Origin: Phymatolithon calcareum
Lineage: Eukaryota > Rhodophyta > Florideophyceae > Hapalidiales
NCBI GenBank assembly: GCA_977006965.1
Contig: OZ345372.1
Coordinates: forward strand, 2,356,001 to 2,420,000
Direction: 5' to 3'
Length of the DNA stretch: 64,000 nucleotides
The position numbers were made by a program, and so were the translations under genes. Below are positions 32,801-44,162 of the stretch, piece after piece. A model generated the notes under the pieces. That model was given only the letters and a program-made list of their open reading frames with translations. It was not told the DNA's origin and ran no database searches. Position 1 is the stretch's first letter, and each line of letters starts with the position of its first letter.

Positions 32801-33055
32801 GTGACAGAGCCTATTAAGTTTTTCGAAATACTCGTCCTCATGGCAAGAGTTAATTTCGGCGCTGAGAGCGCTTTCTGGAAGTCTACCAGGCCGAAGAAGT
32901 ATCTCCCTGGCCCTTCTTCTTCGAAAACAGAGATGCCGGTGGCCGAATACCTCCGGTTCATTTCATTCAGAGAGCAATCAAGTGCATTAGGCGACATTTA
33001 CTCTGCGCAGTACCGCTGGTCACCTCGGTCAAGATTTTGTCGATCCCACGAATGA
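32801..33055 (+). pseudogene. possible piggyBac-like transposase fragment (PX copy 1)
   Basis: The frame reads EPIKFFEILVLMARV, FWKSTRPKKYLPGP and MPVAEYLRFISFREQSS. This resembles the N-terminal part of the piggyBac-type DDE domain (a hydrophobic F-x-I-x2-LM helix, then YW-x-T, then an M-x4-RF-x2-I helix). A downstream frame (33329-33520) reads TTFVVQNNC and in copy 2 continues with a Cys-rich end, which would fit the C-terminal zinc finger. The catalytic middle is missing, since only about 250 bases separate the parts. The two copies differ about equally at all codon positions, so there is no sign of selection. The assignment is by pattern only. Confidence 0.35.
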
Positions 33056-33747
33056 CCACAGAAAGCACACTGTGTCAAAGAGATTTTGAAGGCGAGATGG
33101 CCCACGGAATGGCCTTTCTGTGCTGTCTATGGCCCCGTATGCCGGTATAAGGCGCATTGCATTTGTGGATTCATACTTAGTGAGTGTTCACTCTGCAGAG
33201 ATTCAACAAGTGCGCCAATAGTTCATAGGGGCCATCTAACTCTTCTGGAGATTTTCTAGGTTGTTAGCTAGCTGTTATTCTCTGGTGACCATGCAGAGTG
33301 TCAGCAGCACATGACGCAGTGAAGGTTTGTGAAGTGCCGGGAGAGCAAGTCTTCGATAGCATTTGACAAGCGCATTACTTGTCGAGGTTCAGTCGCGCCA
33401 GAGCGTACATTTGCATTCGAGAGCAGTGTTGGACGCCACGTTACCCCTAAGAAAAGTAAAAGAATGATTGTAGAGGTCATGATGACTACTTTTGTTGTGC
33501 AAAACAACTGCAGAATTTGAAAATGCAAGACCTCGACCATTGTGTTCTCACAATGTAATACGCTTGATAGTGCCACAATATACATTTGCGACATTTCCAC
33601 TGTTAGGAACTGCTTCACTAAGCATGCTGAAGATATCTATGAGCTTGACACTATTGATGCGCTTGATAACGAGTAACTTTCATGAGCAAAAAATTAAATG
33701 AATCATTTCCCTCAATTGAGGGAATATTGCCGAAAAATAGACACTAG

Positions 33748-34956
33748 GTGCCAGAACTTAAAAACTTTAGTGAACGCAACAAAGATGTGTCGGTGATGTG
33801 CGATCAGCGGTTGACGCCCGAGAGGAATCGCATCCTATAATGCTGCCGCGCCTGATCCAGCGCATCTGAGGGAGCTGGGCCTGGTCAAACCCTGGACTTC
33901 CGCTTCCATAAACAAATCTGCAGGAATAAAAAGGGATGGGAGGATTGGAGAACAGCAGAAACAATTGCTCGATGGGGTCGAGTGGGCGGAGGCGGATGTT
34001 AGACGGCCGTATCTTGGTTTCCTGTTATTGAGATGCACGAGTTCGAGGGTTAGCATATGCTATGATCTTGAGCTCGGAATATTTGATGATGATGATGATT
34101 GTTTTATTCCCCCAAGAGGCTAGCACGTCTAGAAGGCTTCATTTGACTCCACAAGCTGGGGTCGGAGGCGTTTGTTATGGCCGATTCGATATCTTGGTTT
34201 GGTGTATCTCCAAGGAGAGAGGCGTATGTTCAGGGTACCCATTGTAGTAGAATCCTGCGAGTTCGGAATATTTAGATACTTTGGGTTTCGGTTCACTGTT
34301 GGTCGCCGCTGAACTGGAATCTTGCGACCGTTACTACGGGTTACGAGTTGGGTATGATAAGAGCGAGGACACTTTTTGAAACGGCTCGTCGTGCGGCCAA
34401 ACGGTGCTGTGGTCACACCGTATTGTACAATGGGTTCATTATGTGCCTTTGCGCTTAGATCCGTAAGATATTTGTTTTCACCTCTGCCTCGATGGTTTGA
34501 TAAACGATCTTCTGCGTTGCTTGAAATTCTACAGGTGTCGAACTAATTTTCTTTGTCCTCGAATTTAATGCCGTGTCGAACAAGGTGAGATGCTGGAAGA
34601 GAACAAGAATAGGAATCCAATAACTACAGCCCAAGAAATAATTCTATATCTTGGAGTGCAATTAAGGAGTCTACGTAGTGTTTGTGCTGTGATGTAGAGG
34701 GACAGCAAGTTCTCTCGATATTTTGGGAATTTCTGGGCAGAAAAGTAAGGGTATAAATATTTCGAGAAAACTCTACCAAACGCGGTAGAATAGGTCGGGC
34801 ACCTCAGGACGATTATTCCCGATGCCTGGCTCGCAGAACCGGCGCGTGGCGGCACAGTGGTAGTGCGGGCCGTACGCGTGAACTGCTTATTGAGCGGGTG
34901 GCGCCTCCCAGGCGTACTCGGTTACGGGGGGAGACAGTGTGTGAAGTAGAATGTGG
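33748..34956. other. spacer between inverted PX copies
   Basis: Contains a short GAT microsatellite (about 34064-34080) and no recognisable gene. Confidence 0.5.
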
Positions 34957-35152
34957 AAATGAAAGAAGGCAGAGAGATGATTAGCTACCGTGAACGTCCT
35001 AAATGGTTTCCAACCCGGGCATCCCTTTGAAGGACGGCGAATGAAGATTGGCTGCGTAGCGATATGGATGTTAAACTGGACCATGGTCTGCACCTTGTGC
35101 AGCTTGGACAGCTGTTGTGACATCAAGTACCACTCGTATCTGTTAAGGTCTA
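34957..35152 (-). repeat. dispersed repeat R1, copy 2
   Basis: The reverse complement of 17919-18118 with few mismatches. The homology stops exactly where PX copy 2 begins (35153), so PX inserted at the edge of an R1 copy. The open frame MSQQLSKLHKVQTMVQF...KGCPGWKPFRT is uninterrupted here. Confidence 0.7.
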
Positions 35153-37108
35153 CTAGTGTCTATTTTACGGAAATTTTCCCTCAATTGAGGGAAATGATTC
35201 ATTTAATTTTTTGCTCATGAAAGTTACTCGTTATCAAGCGCATCAACAGTGCCAAGCTCATAGATGTCTTCAGCATGCTTAGTGAAGCAGTTCCTAATAG
35301 TAGAAATGTCGCAAATGTATATTTTGGCACTATCAAGCGTATTACATTGTGAGAACACAATGGTCGAGGTCTTGCATTTGCAAACTCTGCAGTTGTTTTG
35401 CACAACAAAAGTAGTCATCATGACCTCTACAATTATCCTTTTACTTTTCTTAGGGGTAACGTGGCGTCCAACACTGCTCTCGAATGCAAATGTACGCTCT
35501 GGCGCGACTGAACCTCGACAAGTAATGCGCTTGTCAAATGCTATCGAAGACTTGCTCTCCCGGCACTTCACAAAACCTTCACTGCATCATGTGCTGCTGA
35601 CACTCTGCATGGTCACCAGAGAATAACAGCTAGCTAACAACCTAGAAAATCTCCAGAAGAGTTAGATGGCCCCTATGAACTATAGGCGCACTTGTTGAAT
35701 CTCTGCAGAGTCAGCACTCACTAGTATGAATTCAAACATGCAATGCGCCTTATACCGGCATACGCGGCCGTAAGACAGCACAGAACTGCTATTCCGTGGG
35801 CCATCTCGCCTTCAAAATCTCTTTGACACAGTGTGCTTTCTGTGGTCATTCGTGGGATAGACATAATCTTGACCGAGGTGACCAGCGGTACTGCGCAAAG
35901 TACATGTCGCCTAATGCACTTGATTGCTCTCTGAATGAAATCAACCGGAGGTATTCGGCCACCGGCATCCCTGTTTTCGAAGAAGAAGGGCCAGGGAGAT
36001 ACTTCTTCGGCCTGGTAGACTTCCAGAAAGCGCTCTCAGCGCCGAAATCAACTCTTGCCATGAGGACGAGTATTTCGAAAAACTTAATAGGCTCTGTCAC
36101 TTCAGTCTCTTTTCGCCCCTTTTTTATCAGCTTAGTGGACGTGCAAGCAGCAAGTTTTCGCAGTTAACTTGGGGAAACATCGTCACCACGCAATCGTACT
36201 TCAAATGAAGTCCAATACCACAAATCTCGAATAAGAAGTCTCTGTTTAGAGTGCGGCGTTCCACAACTGAGAATAAAATCGTCTCTAAAACGGAAACAGA
36301 ACTTCCCCTTGTAGCGTGGGACCCAATGAGCGCACGTATTCGGCTCGCGGTCGGGAGTGGTGCCATAAAGTTCCCGGTGCGATGTTTGGTATCAAGGGCC
36401 TTGTAAGACTTAGGCGAGAGTGCTCGGAGCAGGGCGTTTAGAGCTTCTGAAGGTTGTATCGAAGCTTGTATGCCCTTTTGAGGAGCATGTGATCGCGACT
36501 GTAGACGATAAACAGGCGTTTCGCAATGAAGATTGGCAAGAATGAACACTGTATGCAGGCCTGGGCGGTACCGCGCTTTGCCGGTGTTGGTTCGGTTCAA
36601 TCTTTTCAGCGTCTCCAATGTCATCTTCTGCGTTCTCTGCCTTCACGTTAACAATGTGGACTGACTTAATCTTAGTCTTCTTCAATGGATGACGAAGCAG
36701 AACCCATTTCATGCGATGTAACATGCTCGCGCGACCATTGATTTTTCCCCGAGTACATTCTGAACGATACTACTCACCTTTTTCGGCTTCGAAATGGCTC
36801 CGTATAGTCTGGAGCACTCTGCAAGACCGCTTACAGATGCTGCCTTGGTGTGTACTGATGTACCGACCGCGCGCGGCCGGTGTTTTTCTCCTGGAATGGC
36901 AGGTCTGGTATTTCTGCGTGACCAACATATTTTCGTTTCTAGCGCCGAACGAAGCGAATTTAAGGTAGTAGTGCGGATACTCCTCGAACAGAAGATGAGC
37001 CAGGCTTTACGAATATGGCGTGAGCGATCTGTTTCGAATTAGCTCTATAGATTTTTTCGAGCTTTCAAATCGCCCCTCAATTGAGGGGGTTCGTAAAATA
37101 GACTCTAG
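35153..37108 (-). mobile_element. DNA transposon PX, copy 2 (1956 bp), inverted
   Basis: The same element as 31791-33747 in opposite orientation, 1405 bp away. The ends are CTAGTGTCTATTTTACGG (35153) and TAGACTCTAG (37108). There are small indels relative to copy 1 (for example a run of five instead of six A within a shared GGGGAAAAATC). Two copies of nearly equal length could come from two transpositions or one inverted duplication. Confidence 0.85.
35224..36100 (-). pseudogene. possible piggyBac-like transposase fragments (PX copy 2)
   Basis: Two minus-strand frames. 35846-36100 carries EPIKFFEILVLMARVDFG and FWKSTRPKKYLPGP. 35224-35571 ends with NNCRVCKCKTSTIVFSQC, AKIYICD and NCFTKHAEDIYE, a Cys/His pattern like the C-terminal finger of piggyBac transposases. 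The DDE core between them is absent. The same internal deletion is seen in copy 1, so the deletion predates the duplication or spread. It is probably a non-autonomous derivative. Confidence 0.35.
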
Positions 37109-37724
37109 AGCCGTAAGGATGCGGAGTTGTTCCATCAGCTTCGAGAAATCCCGCATTAAAGAAAGAAAGAAAGGAAGTAGAATGTGTGTACTTGTACTTG
37201 ATTCCGACTTGCCGTGTTTAATGGGATGGGAAACTATTCTAGCTTATATAGTATTCATCTACAGGGGGGAGCTCGAGACTGATTTGGCTTAGACTGTCGT
37301 CTATTGCAGACAGTTAACCGCACGCTAATCGAGATGTTTCGGTTCGCAACGTATGCGTACCGTTAGGTGCTAGCAATGTAGCGTAAGCTTTGCAGATAGT
37401 CTCGAGAGCCGTGCTCGGTGTTCAGCACAGCGAGCTCTTGTTTCGGTTTGGTCTTCTGTAGGCTATTGTCGGTACTCAACCGACAATAATGATTGTCTTC
37501 TCGTCTTGAACGTCAATCACGGGTGATCGTTGCTTGACCGTTGACTGGCTCGATGAGGGTGTGCCAGGCTGCGCACATATAATCGATAGATGAACGGTTC
37601 ATATGTCGGGGGAGCATTGTCAGCCTGGCTGACGATCGATGAGAGATGATAGGTATTTCTCGCAGGATCGAATCTGCGACAAAATACCCTTCGCCGGTAG
37701 CAGATAGGGAGAAGGAGGGATATT
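37109..37724. other. no recognisable feature
   Basis: Short self-complementary stretches occur (GTCGGTACTCAACCGAC near 37468, for example) but no gene. Confidence 0.4.
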
Positions 37725-38345
37725 TGATGATTTTATTTTGAGAGCTCCCAAAGCCTCACCTTGGAGCAACGGGGCAGCTCTTGCGATAATCTCTAAGCTA
37801 AAGTCCTCTGGCTACTCAAAACGTTCTTGATTCTTAAGCTGTCCCAACAAGAGCTCCTGTGAGTCTCTTGCACTCAAACTCAATTTCTGTACTCACCTTC
37901 AACGACGCTAGAGTACGTTGTAAGGCGACTAGTTCGATCACCGCGGTAATCCCACAATATGCACCCAATACTGATTTTCTCCAAAGGGGTGCTCGGTTGA
38001 ATGTCAACCTTAGGCACCTTAAACGTGCTGTTCTTTCTCCTATGTAAAGGATCCCTGGTAGCTTGCCTTCAATAGGAATCTTCATTAATCTGACTTCTTC
38101 TTCCTTTTCACATACCTTAATTGTTTCTTCTCTCCTCCTCTTCTTCGTGACAGATCCCTCCTGGGCTTTCTGAAGGGCTTGTCGCAAGTCTTCATAAATC
38201 TTGAGCTATTCAATATCCTTCATTGCTTCCTTCATGTCCTCATCTCTTCCAAAGTACTCTTCTGTTTCTTCAAGACGCTTTTTGTGTCTTAACAGGCTTA
38301 ATGCAAACCTTTCTGCTTGATGACGTCTCCTCATCTGTGGCGTCA
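37725..38345 (-). mobile_element. LINE group 2, 5'-truncated copy 3
   Basis: The 3' end with tail lies at 37730-37775 (reverse: TTTGGGAGCTCTCAAAATAA). Coding sequence runs up to about 38345, where homology to 15000-15020 stops. No target duplication was identified. Confidence 0.85.
37834..38345 (-). pseudogene. LINE group 2 ORF2, C-terminal fragment
   Basis: Encodes the region after the thumb: RRHQAERFALSLLRHKKRL, EEYFGRDEDMKEAMKDIE, then TAG near 38204 where other copies have Tyr. It continues with RQALQKAQEGSVTKKRR, KLPGILYIGERTARLR and APLWRKSVLGAYCGITAV. The final residues diverge by a frameshift (ALVGTA). The segment missing from the 5341 copy is present, which confirms that that copy has a deletion. 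Confidence 0.82.
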
Positions 38346-38744
38346 TGTCTGAGGGTCTGGGCACCTTTCGGAATGCCTTCAAAACAACTATAATTGACGT
38401 TAAAACAGAAAACCTACGCAACCAGACCGCTCCAGCGCGGCATTCGAGAGGAAAAGCCACACCATTAGACAGTACAGGCATTAAGTATCTTTTCAATACT
38501 TTTCACCAATGGCGACAGGTATGGAATTGTCGCTTGTGCGAGTATCAAGAAAGACTCTTGCTCTCTGTCCATAACTTGTGCCACTTCCCCGTCCGTGATG
38601 CTGCAGTTTTGGTCACAACAATATTTGCCTGTTCACACAGCGGAACTCATGTTATTTTCATATGCCTAGTTCAATGAACTATTCACGAAACTAAGGACGT
38701 AATCCTCACCGGATGCCGCGATCTACTTTTTTAAAATAAACTTA

Positions 38745-38800
38745 TTACTTGTTTATTTAAACCCTCAGCTGCACTCTTATGACTGTACGGGAGAGGCTTA
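38745..38800 (-). repeat. LINE tail, group 1-like
   Basis: TTTATTTAAACCCTCAGCTG...CTCTTATGACTGTACGGGAG resembles the group 1 end at 3678-3720. It is a solo terminus in minus orientation. Confidence 0.5.
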
Positions 38801-39740
38801 GTGCGATCTGCTGAAAAGAAGGAGATCGTTCACGGGAAAGGCACCCGGGCTTGTCGAAGTGAAGGCAGCGATGTTGAAAGTGAATGCATTCCGATGTGCG
38901 TACGGCCCTATGAAGAGCCTGTGGGAGGTGTGGCGAAATGCCTCTCCACTGGCAAAAAGCACTCCTTGTCCCAAAACACAAGAATTGGACACGCGAGAAA
39001 CCCGGAAATTATCGCCCAATGTCCTTGCTGAGTCAAGCAAGGAAAAATATAGAGACTGCCATCGATATCAATTTGCGCACAGTACAAGGTAACCATTGGT
39101 ACCAGCTTGGTTTCGAAAATGGAGAAAGCACAGAGTTGGCCACTCTAAGAGCCACGGAGCTGCTGAAAAGAGAACAGCGATGCGTAGCAGTCCTGAACCT
39201 GACGGCGACCTATGACACAGTTCCGAGAAAACACTTGGTGAATCGAACGAGACAAGTGCAGCCTCCCGGGGTTTGTGCTATGGCCGAGGCATGTCAGTCC
39301 CCCTTGAGGGTTTCAACAATTGGGGATGCCGACAAAAAATGGTTTTTTAGTGGACAAGGGCGTACTACAGGGGTCCCACCCCAGCCCGAGTCGATCCAAC
39401 ATTTTTATGGACGAATTTGCATAGGTTCTGAGCACCTGGGAGGAATTTCCCTCTGTCTTATTGACAGAGGACCTTCTTCTGTAACCGAAAACACCCGTTG
39501 CATTGCAAGGCATGTTGAACGTAGCTTCTAGTTGGGGTGGAAGAGCGCGGTATGACATGGAATACGAAACAGGGAAAAAGCGAGATCCTTGATGCAGAGG
39601 AAAAAGCATGCGAGACATTCTAACTCGCGAATAATGACCTGGCGCACGTCCCGGAGGTCGCGTACGTCGGAGTTGCGCTAGGACCGGCAGAAATATCAGG
39701 CACGAAAAGATACAACGCTTAAAGACGGCAAGGTCCACCG
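38801..39740 (+). pseudogene. LINE RT relic (group 1/5-like)
   Basis: A decayed RT domain spread over several frames. A piece before 38940 reads GEVKAAMLKVNAFR...SLWEVWRNA. The 38938-39531 frame has ALLVPKHKNWTREKPGNYRP, MSLLSQARKNIETAIDI, LGFENGESTELATL and LNLTATYDTVPRKHL. Motif A is altered (ATYD). The PQGSP motif appears shifted (TGVPPQPES), and the catalytic FADD region is lost after about 39420. It is related to the group 1 RT at 59900-61219 but clearly older. Confidence 0.75.
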
Positions 39741-39991
39741 TGTACGTGTGACGTACACTTGGAATACAGTTGTCGCGCCCGTGTTATGTCGCTGTCCCAA
39801 GGCGGTCGCTTTTTCCTCTCGCGACTGTACGCCGCACAACTTGGATCGTGATAGTCATGCTGTTCGTAGTAGGTGATCTAATGGGCCATACGGGCACGTG
39901 TCTCTCGTGTGTCTATGCGCTGCATCGCTGTCTTTTGCGTAGGTTGTAGTATATAAGCTAGTTTGCACCTTCCGCTGAGAAAAGGAAGGTG

Positions 39992-40460
39992 GGGGAGTTC
40001 TGGATTTCGGCTCGATTGCTTGGATCAAGCACGCGCAATGTTCGCCTGACAGTCCCTTCGACAACGCGGAGTCGGAGCTCTTCCCAACCTTCTTGGACGC
40101 AACCGTCGTCATGCAAGCCAGCACGGAGACAACTGCGCTCAAGTTCCCTTTTCCCATTTTCGTGCGTTCGTTCGAAGGTCGGCGGCCAAGCCAAGATCGC
40201 CATCTGAGGATGACGTCGTCCCTGTCCCGGAGGTTTCTGGACTTTGGCTCGAGTGCTTGGATCCTACACGCGTCACGCCTGTGAATCCCTTCGACCACGC
40301 GGAGTCGGTGATTTCCCAACCCTTCTTGACCGCAACCGTTTCGCCTCACAAGCCAGTTCGGTGACATTCGTGCTCAAGGCCCCTGTCCACTTTTCGCGCG
40401 CCTGTCTCAAGGTCGACGACCAAGCAAAGGTCGCCGCCGGAGGACGACGCCGACGTCTAC
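39992..40460. repeat. diverged tandem duplication, unit about 234 bp
   Basis: Unit 1 begins GGAGTTCTGGATTTCGGCTC (about 39993) and unit 2 GGAGGTTTCTGGACTTTGGC (about 40226). Matching blocks recur through both (TCCCTTCGAC-ACGCGGAGTCGG, CAACC-TTCTTG-C-GCAACCGT). A minus-strand frame across both units (39855-40367) shows the same repetition, AL-EPKSR and AI-EPKSR. The 3' start of a third unit may be at about 40481. It could be an internal repeat of an ancient gene or a minisatellite. Confidence 0.65.
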
Positions 40461-40804
40461 ACGCTTAATCTGTCTGTTTGTCCTGGAGGTTTTGTTGGCT
40501 TGTCTTTCTTTCCTCCTCTTTTGTCTTGTCTCTCCCGCTCTTTTCTTCTCTCTCCTCTCTTGGGCTTTTCTCTCCCATGTGGCGTCGGGTTCTTTGGAGC
40601 CTGGCGCTACAACAGTGCTGAAGAAAGGGCTGAGCATCCATAGTGTATCAATGAATAAAAAGTGCCAATCGAGCCACGTTGGGAAGACGAAAATGCACCG
40701 AACTCCAACGACAGAAGGACTGCTTGTAAACCTGAAATCAATGCGTGCTCCTGGACAGTTGAGTAATTCCCCCCCCCTCGAGGCCCCGAAGGACCAGAGG
40801 TTGA

Positions 40805-40945
40805 TTTTTGCAGTCCACAGAATCGTGTTTCACCAACAAAAAAGAAACTCTGAAGTAGACAGAGTCCGGCCAAAACCTTTTGACAGTTGGAAAGTGGCAC
40901 TAAGCATCAACAGATGCGTTGGTAACTTTAAATAAACATCGACCA
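40805..40945 (+). mobile_element. LINE group 5 tail
   Basis: CACCAACAAAAAAGAAACTC...AGACAGAGTC and AGATGCGTTGGTAACTTTAA match 54385-54490. The terminus ends in AAATAAA. The next 280 bases contain nothing recognisable. Confidence 0.7.
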
Positions 40946-41224
40946 TTTTTCTACTAACGCCAACGAAAGAAAACGTGTACAATGCGGCCAATGAAGTTGA
41001 CCAAACGTTCTCCAGGCAAAATTTGGACCGCTTTCCAGAGGAACGACAGATAGACTCCGACTGCTGTGAAGAATCCAAACCCCCAATCAAAACGGGAAAT
41101 CGTTGCATGCATGATGCCGAGGAGGACAAAGGTACCTAGAATAGCCTCCTGAGAGCAGGAACAGCCAAGAGCTCTAGAAACAAGTCGAGATAACACAGAA
41201 TTTGGGCAGTCAAGTGGTTTGTGG

Positions 41225-41495
41225 CCACTTCCTCCCCGCGAAACCTCTCGGCGTATGTCGAGAACTACGACGATCTAACGACGATGCTGCTGGAAACCCG
41301 TCAACGCAACCCAAAACAACCACTGGTGGATGGCAGAGCAGAAGAGAAAGTGAAAGAAGCGATGGATAAATTAATGATGCTATAAATCGAGATGAAAGAG
41401 GAGATGATGGTGTGATGATATTTGCCATACGTTGTAGTTTGGTGTTAGCGTGCACTGGCGTTGAGGGCTTCTAAAATGAAACATGCAATTTCCAC
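41225..41495 (+). mobile_element. LINE group 3, 3' copy
   Basis: CGATGCTGCTGGAAACCCGT, then the degraded ORF2 end GRAEEKVKEAMDKLMML, and the tail GTTGAGGGCTTCTAAAATGA plus CATGCAATTTCC. Homologous to 4636-4720 (reverse) and 9015-9232. Confidence 0.75.
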
Positions 41496-41589
41496 CAAGA
41501 GCGCCAGTCTATCAGGAAGGACAATACCGCTATGGAAAACAGAGAACCGCATGTGGAAGAAGCCAAACACATTCAAGAAAAACAGTCTG

Positions 41590-41945
41590 CCGGTCAAAAT
41601 TTCGTACAATGGAAGGAGATTGCCTTGAATTGAAACGGAAGAGGAGAATCCCGTACGACAAGATAAGCGAGCTACGAGAAATCCTCAAACTCTTTAAGGT
41701 TAAGCACCGGCATTTAGCGATTCAATACATCTGCGGCAGATTTCAGCTGGTGTCTACGGCAATCATGGTGGAAAAATTCGTAAAGTTCGACAACATATGA
41801 CACACCGAAAACAATCTGTCAGGTTGCGACCTGAAAAGAGACAACAGATTGGATTACCAATAAAACACTTTTGTTAAAATGAGCTTTTCTATTCAGCAAG
41901 ACAATCATCGAGTGCATGGAAAACGAGGAACGACTGCTTTGAAAT
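41590..41945 (+). pseudogene. LINE group 4-like ORF2 C-terminal fragment
   Basis: The frame reads LELKRKRRIPYDKISELREI and HRHLAIQYICGRFQLVSTA before shifting near 41780. It resumes in other frames with ENNLSGCDL (near 41815) and KTIIECMENEERLL then stop (about 41898-41942). It is the third example of the post-RT domain in this family. It is decayed and directly follows a group 3 tail. Confidence 0.7.
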
Positions 41946-42312
41946 CAAGACTTGAAAAGTCAAGTAGATATCCCTCAGGACACGAAGCAAATCCCACAAG
42001 AACACCTTATACAAGGTAGAACAATACTGCATGAGATTGGATGAGGTCTCCAATTTCTGCACCTTAATGACATCGGTCTTCCAATAGGACTTGGGGTGCG
42101 AGATTTTTCTATAATGAATAATAGGGGTGTAAGCATTAAGCTCTGATGTCACATAGCGTAGGAAAAGGAGAAATAATTTAGCTGATATGCATGAGAGTAC
42201 TGTACATCATGCAGTGTAACGCTGTCCGACTCTACAAAGCAAAACCTTACTGTACATCCCATGTAAATTATCGAGTGCGGTAACAATATAAAGTTTATAT
42301 ATTACTTAGGGC

Positions 42313-43109
42313 ACAGGAGGTTGCGGAAAACTTCGAATTTAGTGCGTTTTGACACTATCTTTGCATTGTAACACTGTTAAATATTTGCCACTAAATATGC
42401 ATTAAATTGAAGACACGACTTTTTAAAAACCTAAAGAAATACTGGCCATTACCATATAGATGAATATATTTGAAATAAAAAATATTTGTCATATGTTGGA
42501 AAATTCGAATTTATTCGTGTATATTCGTATGACAAATATTCGACGATGCCTACTTCTCTATATGCCGAATTTTGCCTTCTTCTATACATAATTCCAAGTC
42601 ATTCAATACAACCCAAGAGAGGAGTAGAGATGGAATGACTTCAAGCAAAGAATATGGTGTAGTACGTCATTTCTTGCGAACTGAAGAGACAACAGATTTC
42701 ATATGTATGGCGAAATTGGCGAATATTCGAGAACTTGAGCGCCATATTTCTGTTCTTCACGACTTCATGGCGCCATATTCTTGTTCCATCAAGTAGATTG
42801 CATAGTCCGCTTCAAGGAATTCGGTCGAACTTGAACGCTTGCGACTTGTTAGCGGAATATTCGCCACTTTAATATCTCACATATGGCATATATATGGTGT
42901 TCTGTAAAAACGAATATATTCGAGTTTTTTCGAACATATGACAAATATTCAAATGTATGCATCTATATGGTAATGTTCAAAATTTCTTTAGGTTTTTGAA
43001 ATGTCATCCCTTCAATTTAATGCATATTTAGTGGCAAATATTTAACAGTGTTAAAATGCAAAGATAGTATCAAAACGCACGAAATTCGAAGTTTCCCGCA
43101 TCCTCCTGT
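42313..43109. mobile_element. AT-rich inverted-repeat element, about 797 bp with arms of about 200 bp
   Basis: The left arm (42313-42530) contains ACTTCGAATTT-GTGCGTTTTGA, CACTGTTAAATATTTGCCAC, TAAATATGCATTAAATTGAAG and ATTACCATATAGATG. The right arm (about 42905-43109) carries the complements in reverse order, roughly 85-90% identical by eye. The centre is unique, and there is no transposase. Flanks show no clear target duplication. The type is a foldback or long-TIR MITE. Confidence 0.8.
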
Positions 43110-43339
43110 TTTCGCCCATATGTTTACTGTTCAATCTGAAGGTGTATCACGCGACACACACAGAGCAGACTGCTATTGGTGCATCGACCAAGACTACTAC
43201 AGGGATACCCCTAAGGCGTTCCGTCTTTCTCAGCTCTAGCTCGTGAACAACTCGGAAGCTTTCATCCTAAACATCAAAGGAAAAAACTTTCCGCTATGTG
43301 TTGCGGAAGAACATATAGAAGACACTTCCTGACTACTTT

Positions 43340-43400
43340 TTTTTAAAGTTTATTGAAAAGCCCCACAGACTTCCGAAGATATGGGCAAGGCTCTTCCTGA
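43340..43400 (-). repeat. LINE group 4 tail
   Basis: GAAAAGCCCCACAGAC and GATATGGGCAAGGCT match the termini near 30454 and 30592. The segment between here and 43732 holds nothing recognisable. Confidence 0.65.
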
Positions 43401-43737
43401 CTACTGTTCGTTCGCGTCCTCGTAGTGCAGTATCGTCTTCACCTGAGTAATATGTCTTCATCATGATGACCACTTGTCCTCAAAGTAGCACTACGATATT
43501 TTTCAAGCAACTGACGCTGTTTGCGAATTTTCCGTTCTCTAATCGGAAAATTTTCGCCTATCTTACACTGCTCCCTAAATCTTCTTCAGCCGTCCCTTAC
43601 TGTTTATGAAGTGCATTCGATTCCTTGCATGCATTACGGTAAAAGTCAGAAGTATATCTCGACTTTTCCATCAATCCAAAATTGCACTTACAGTTGCGGC
43701 ACAAGTGGCGGGTAAGCATGATTATCCTCTTTTAGAG

Positions 43738-44115
43738 TGAAACGGATGTTGATCGAGCTTAGCGCTGACAGGCACAGTATCGGTAGTGATAAGATGAGCT
43801 TAGAAGAGGTTTGTTGACTTTACCTCACTTGACTTGGTTGGATTTGTGCTTGGCTCCAGTCCGCTAGTCGGAACTAGAGCATGCCTTATATAGGCATTGA
43901 ATTACTTACACGTAACTTACAAATATCATAAAACCCTAAAGTACGAATTATCTAGAGAGCTCCAGAAATTTCCTTACAGCAATGCATTCGTCAAATAGTG
44001 CATGTGCTCGAATATTCTGGATATTTCTCGCATGCTTCCAGGAGCATCTAGATGTGCATGCTGACAGCTAGCAAAGCTGTCACTACTTACGCGCTACATA
44101 CATGTCCTTGTTACA
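43738..44115 (-). repeat. 3' LTR
   Basis: 378 bp, reading TGTAACAAGG...CGTTTCA on the minus strand. CTATATAAGGC (reverse of about 43883-43895) is a TATA box candidate. The four differences from the other LTR are near 43765, 43904, 43978 and 44096. Confidence 0.95.
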
Positions 44116-44121
44116 CTATTA

Positions 44122-44134
44122 CCCACTTCCTCCT
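44122..44134 (-). other. polypurine tract
   Basis: AGGAGGAAGTGGG on the minus strand lies a few bases before the 3' LTR, where plus-strand DNA synthesis would be primed. Confidence 0.65.
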
Positions 44135-44162
44135 ATTGACGTCCTCGTCAATGAAGTCGCCG

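Larger units (their letters stand above)
31791..33747 (+). mobile_element. DNA transposon PX, copy 1 (1957 bp)
   Basis: The ends are CTAGTGTCTATTTTACG (31791 onward) and CGAAAAATAGACACTAG (ending 33747). They are imperfect inverted repeats beginning with CTAG, each with a subterminal near-palindrome of the CCCTCAATTGAGGG type. A second copy lies inverted at 35153-37108 with about 93% identity in the part I aligned. CTAG is self-complementary, so a 4-bp target duplication cannot be separated from the terminus. Neither copy has room for a full DDE transposase. Confidence 0.85.
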
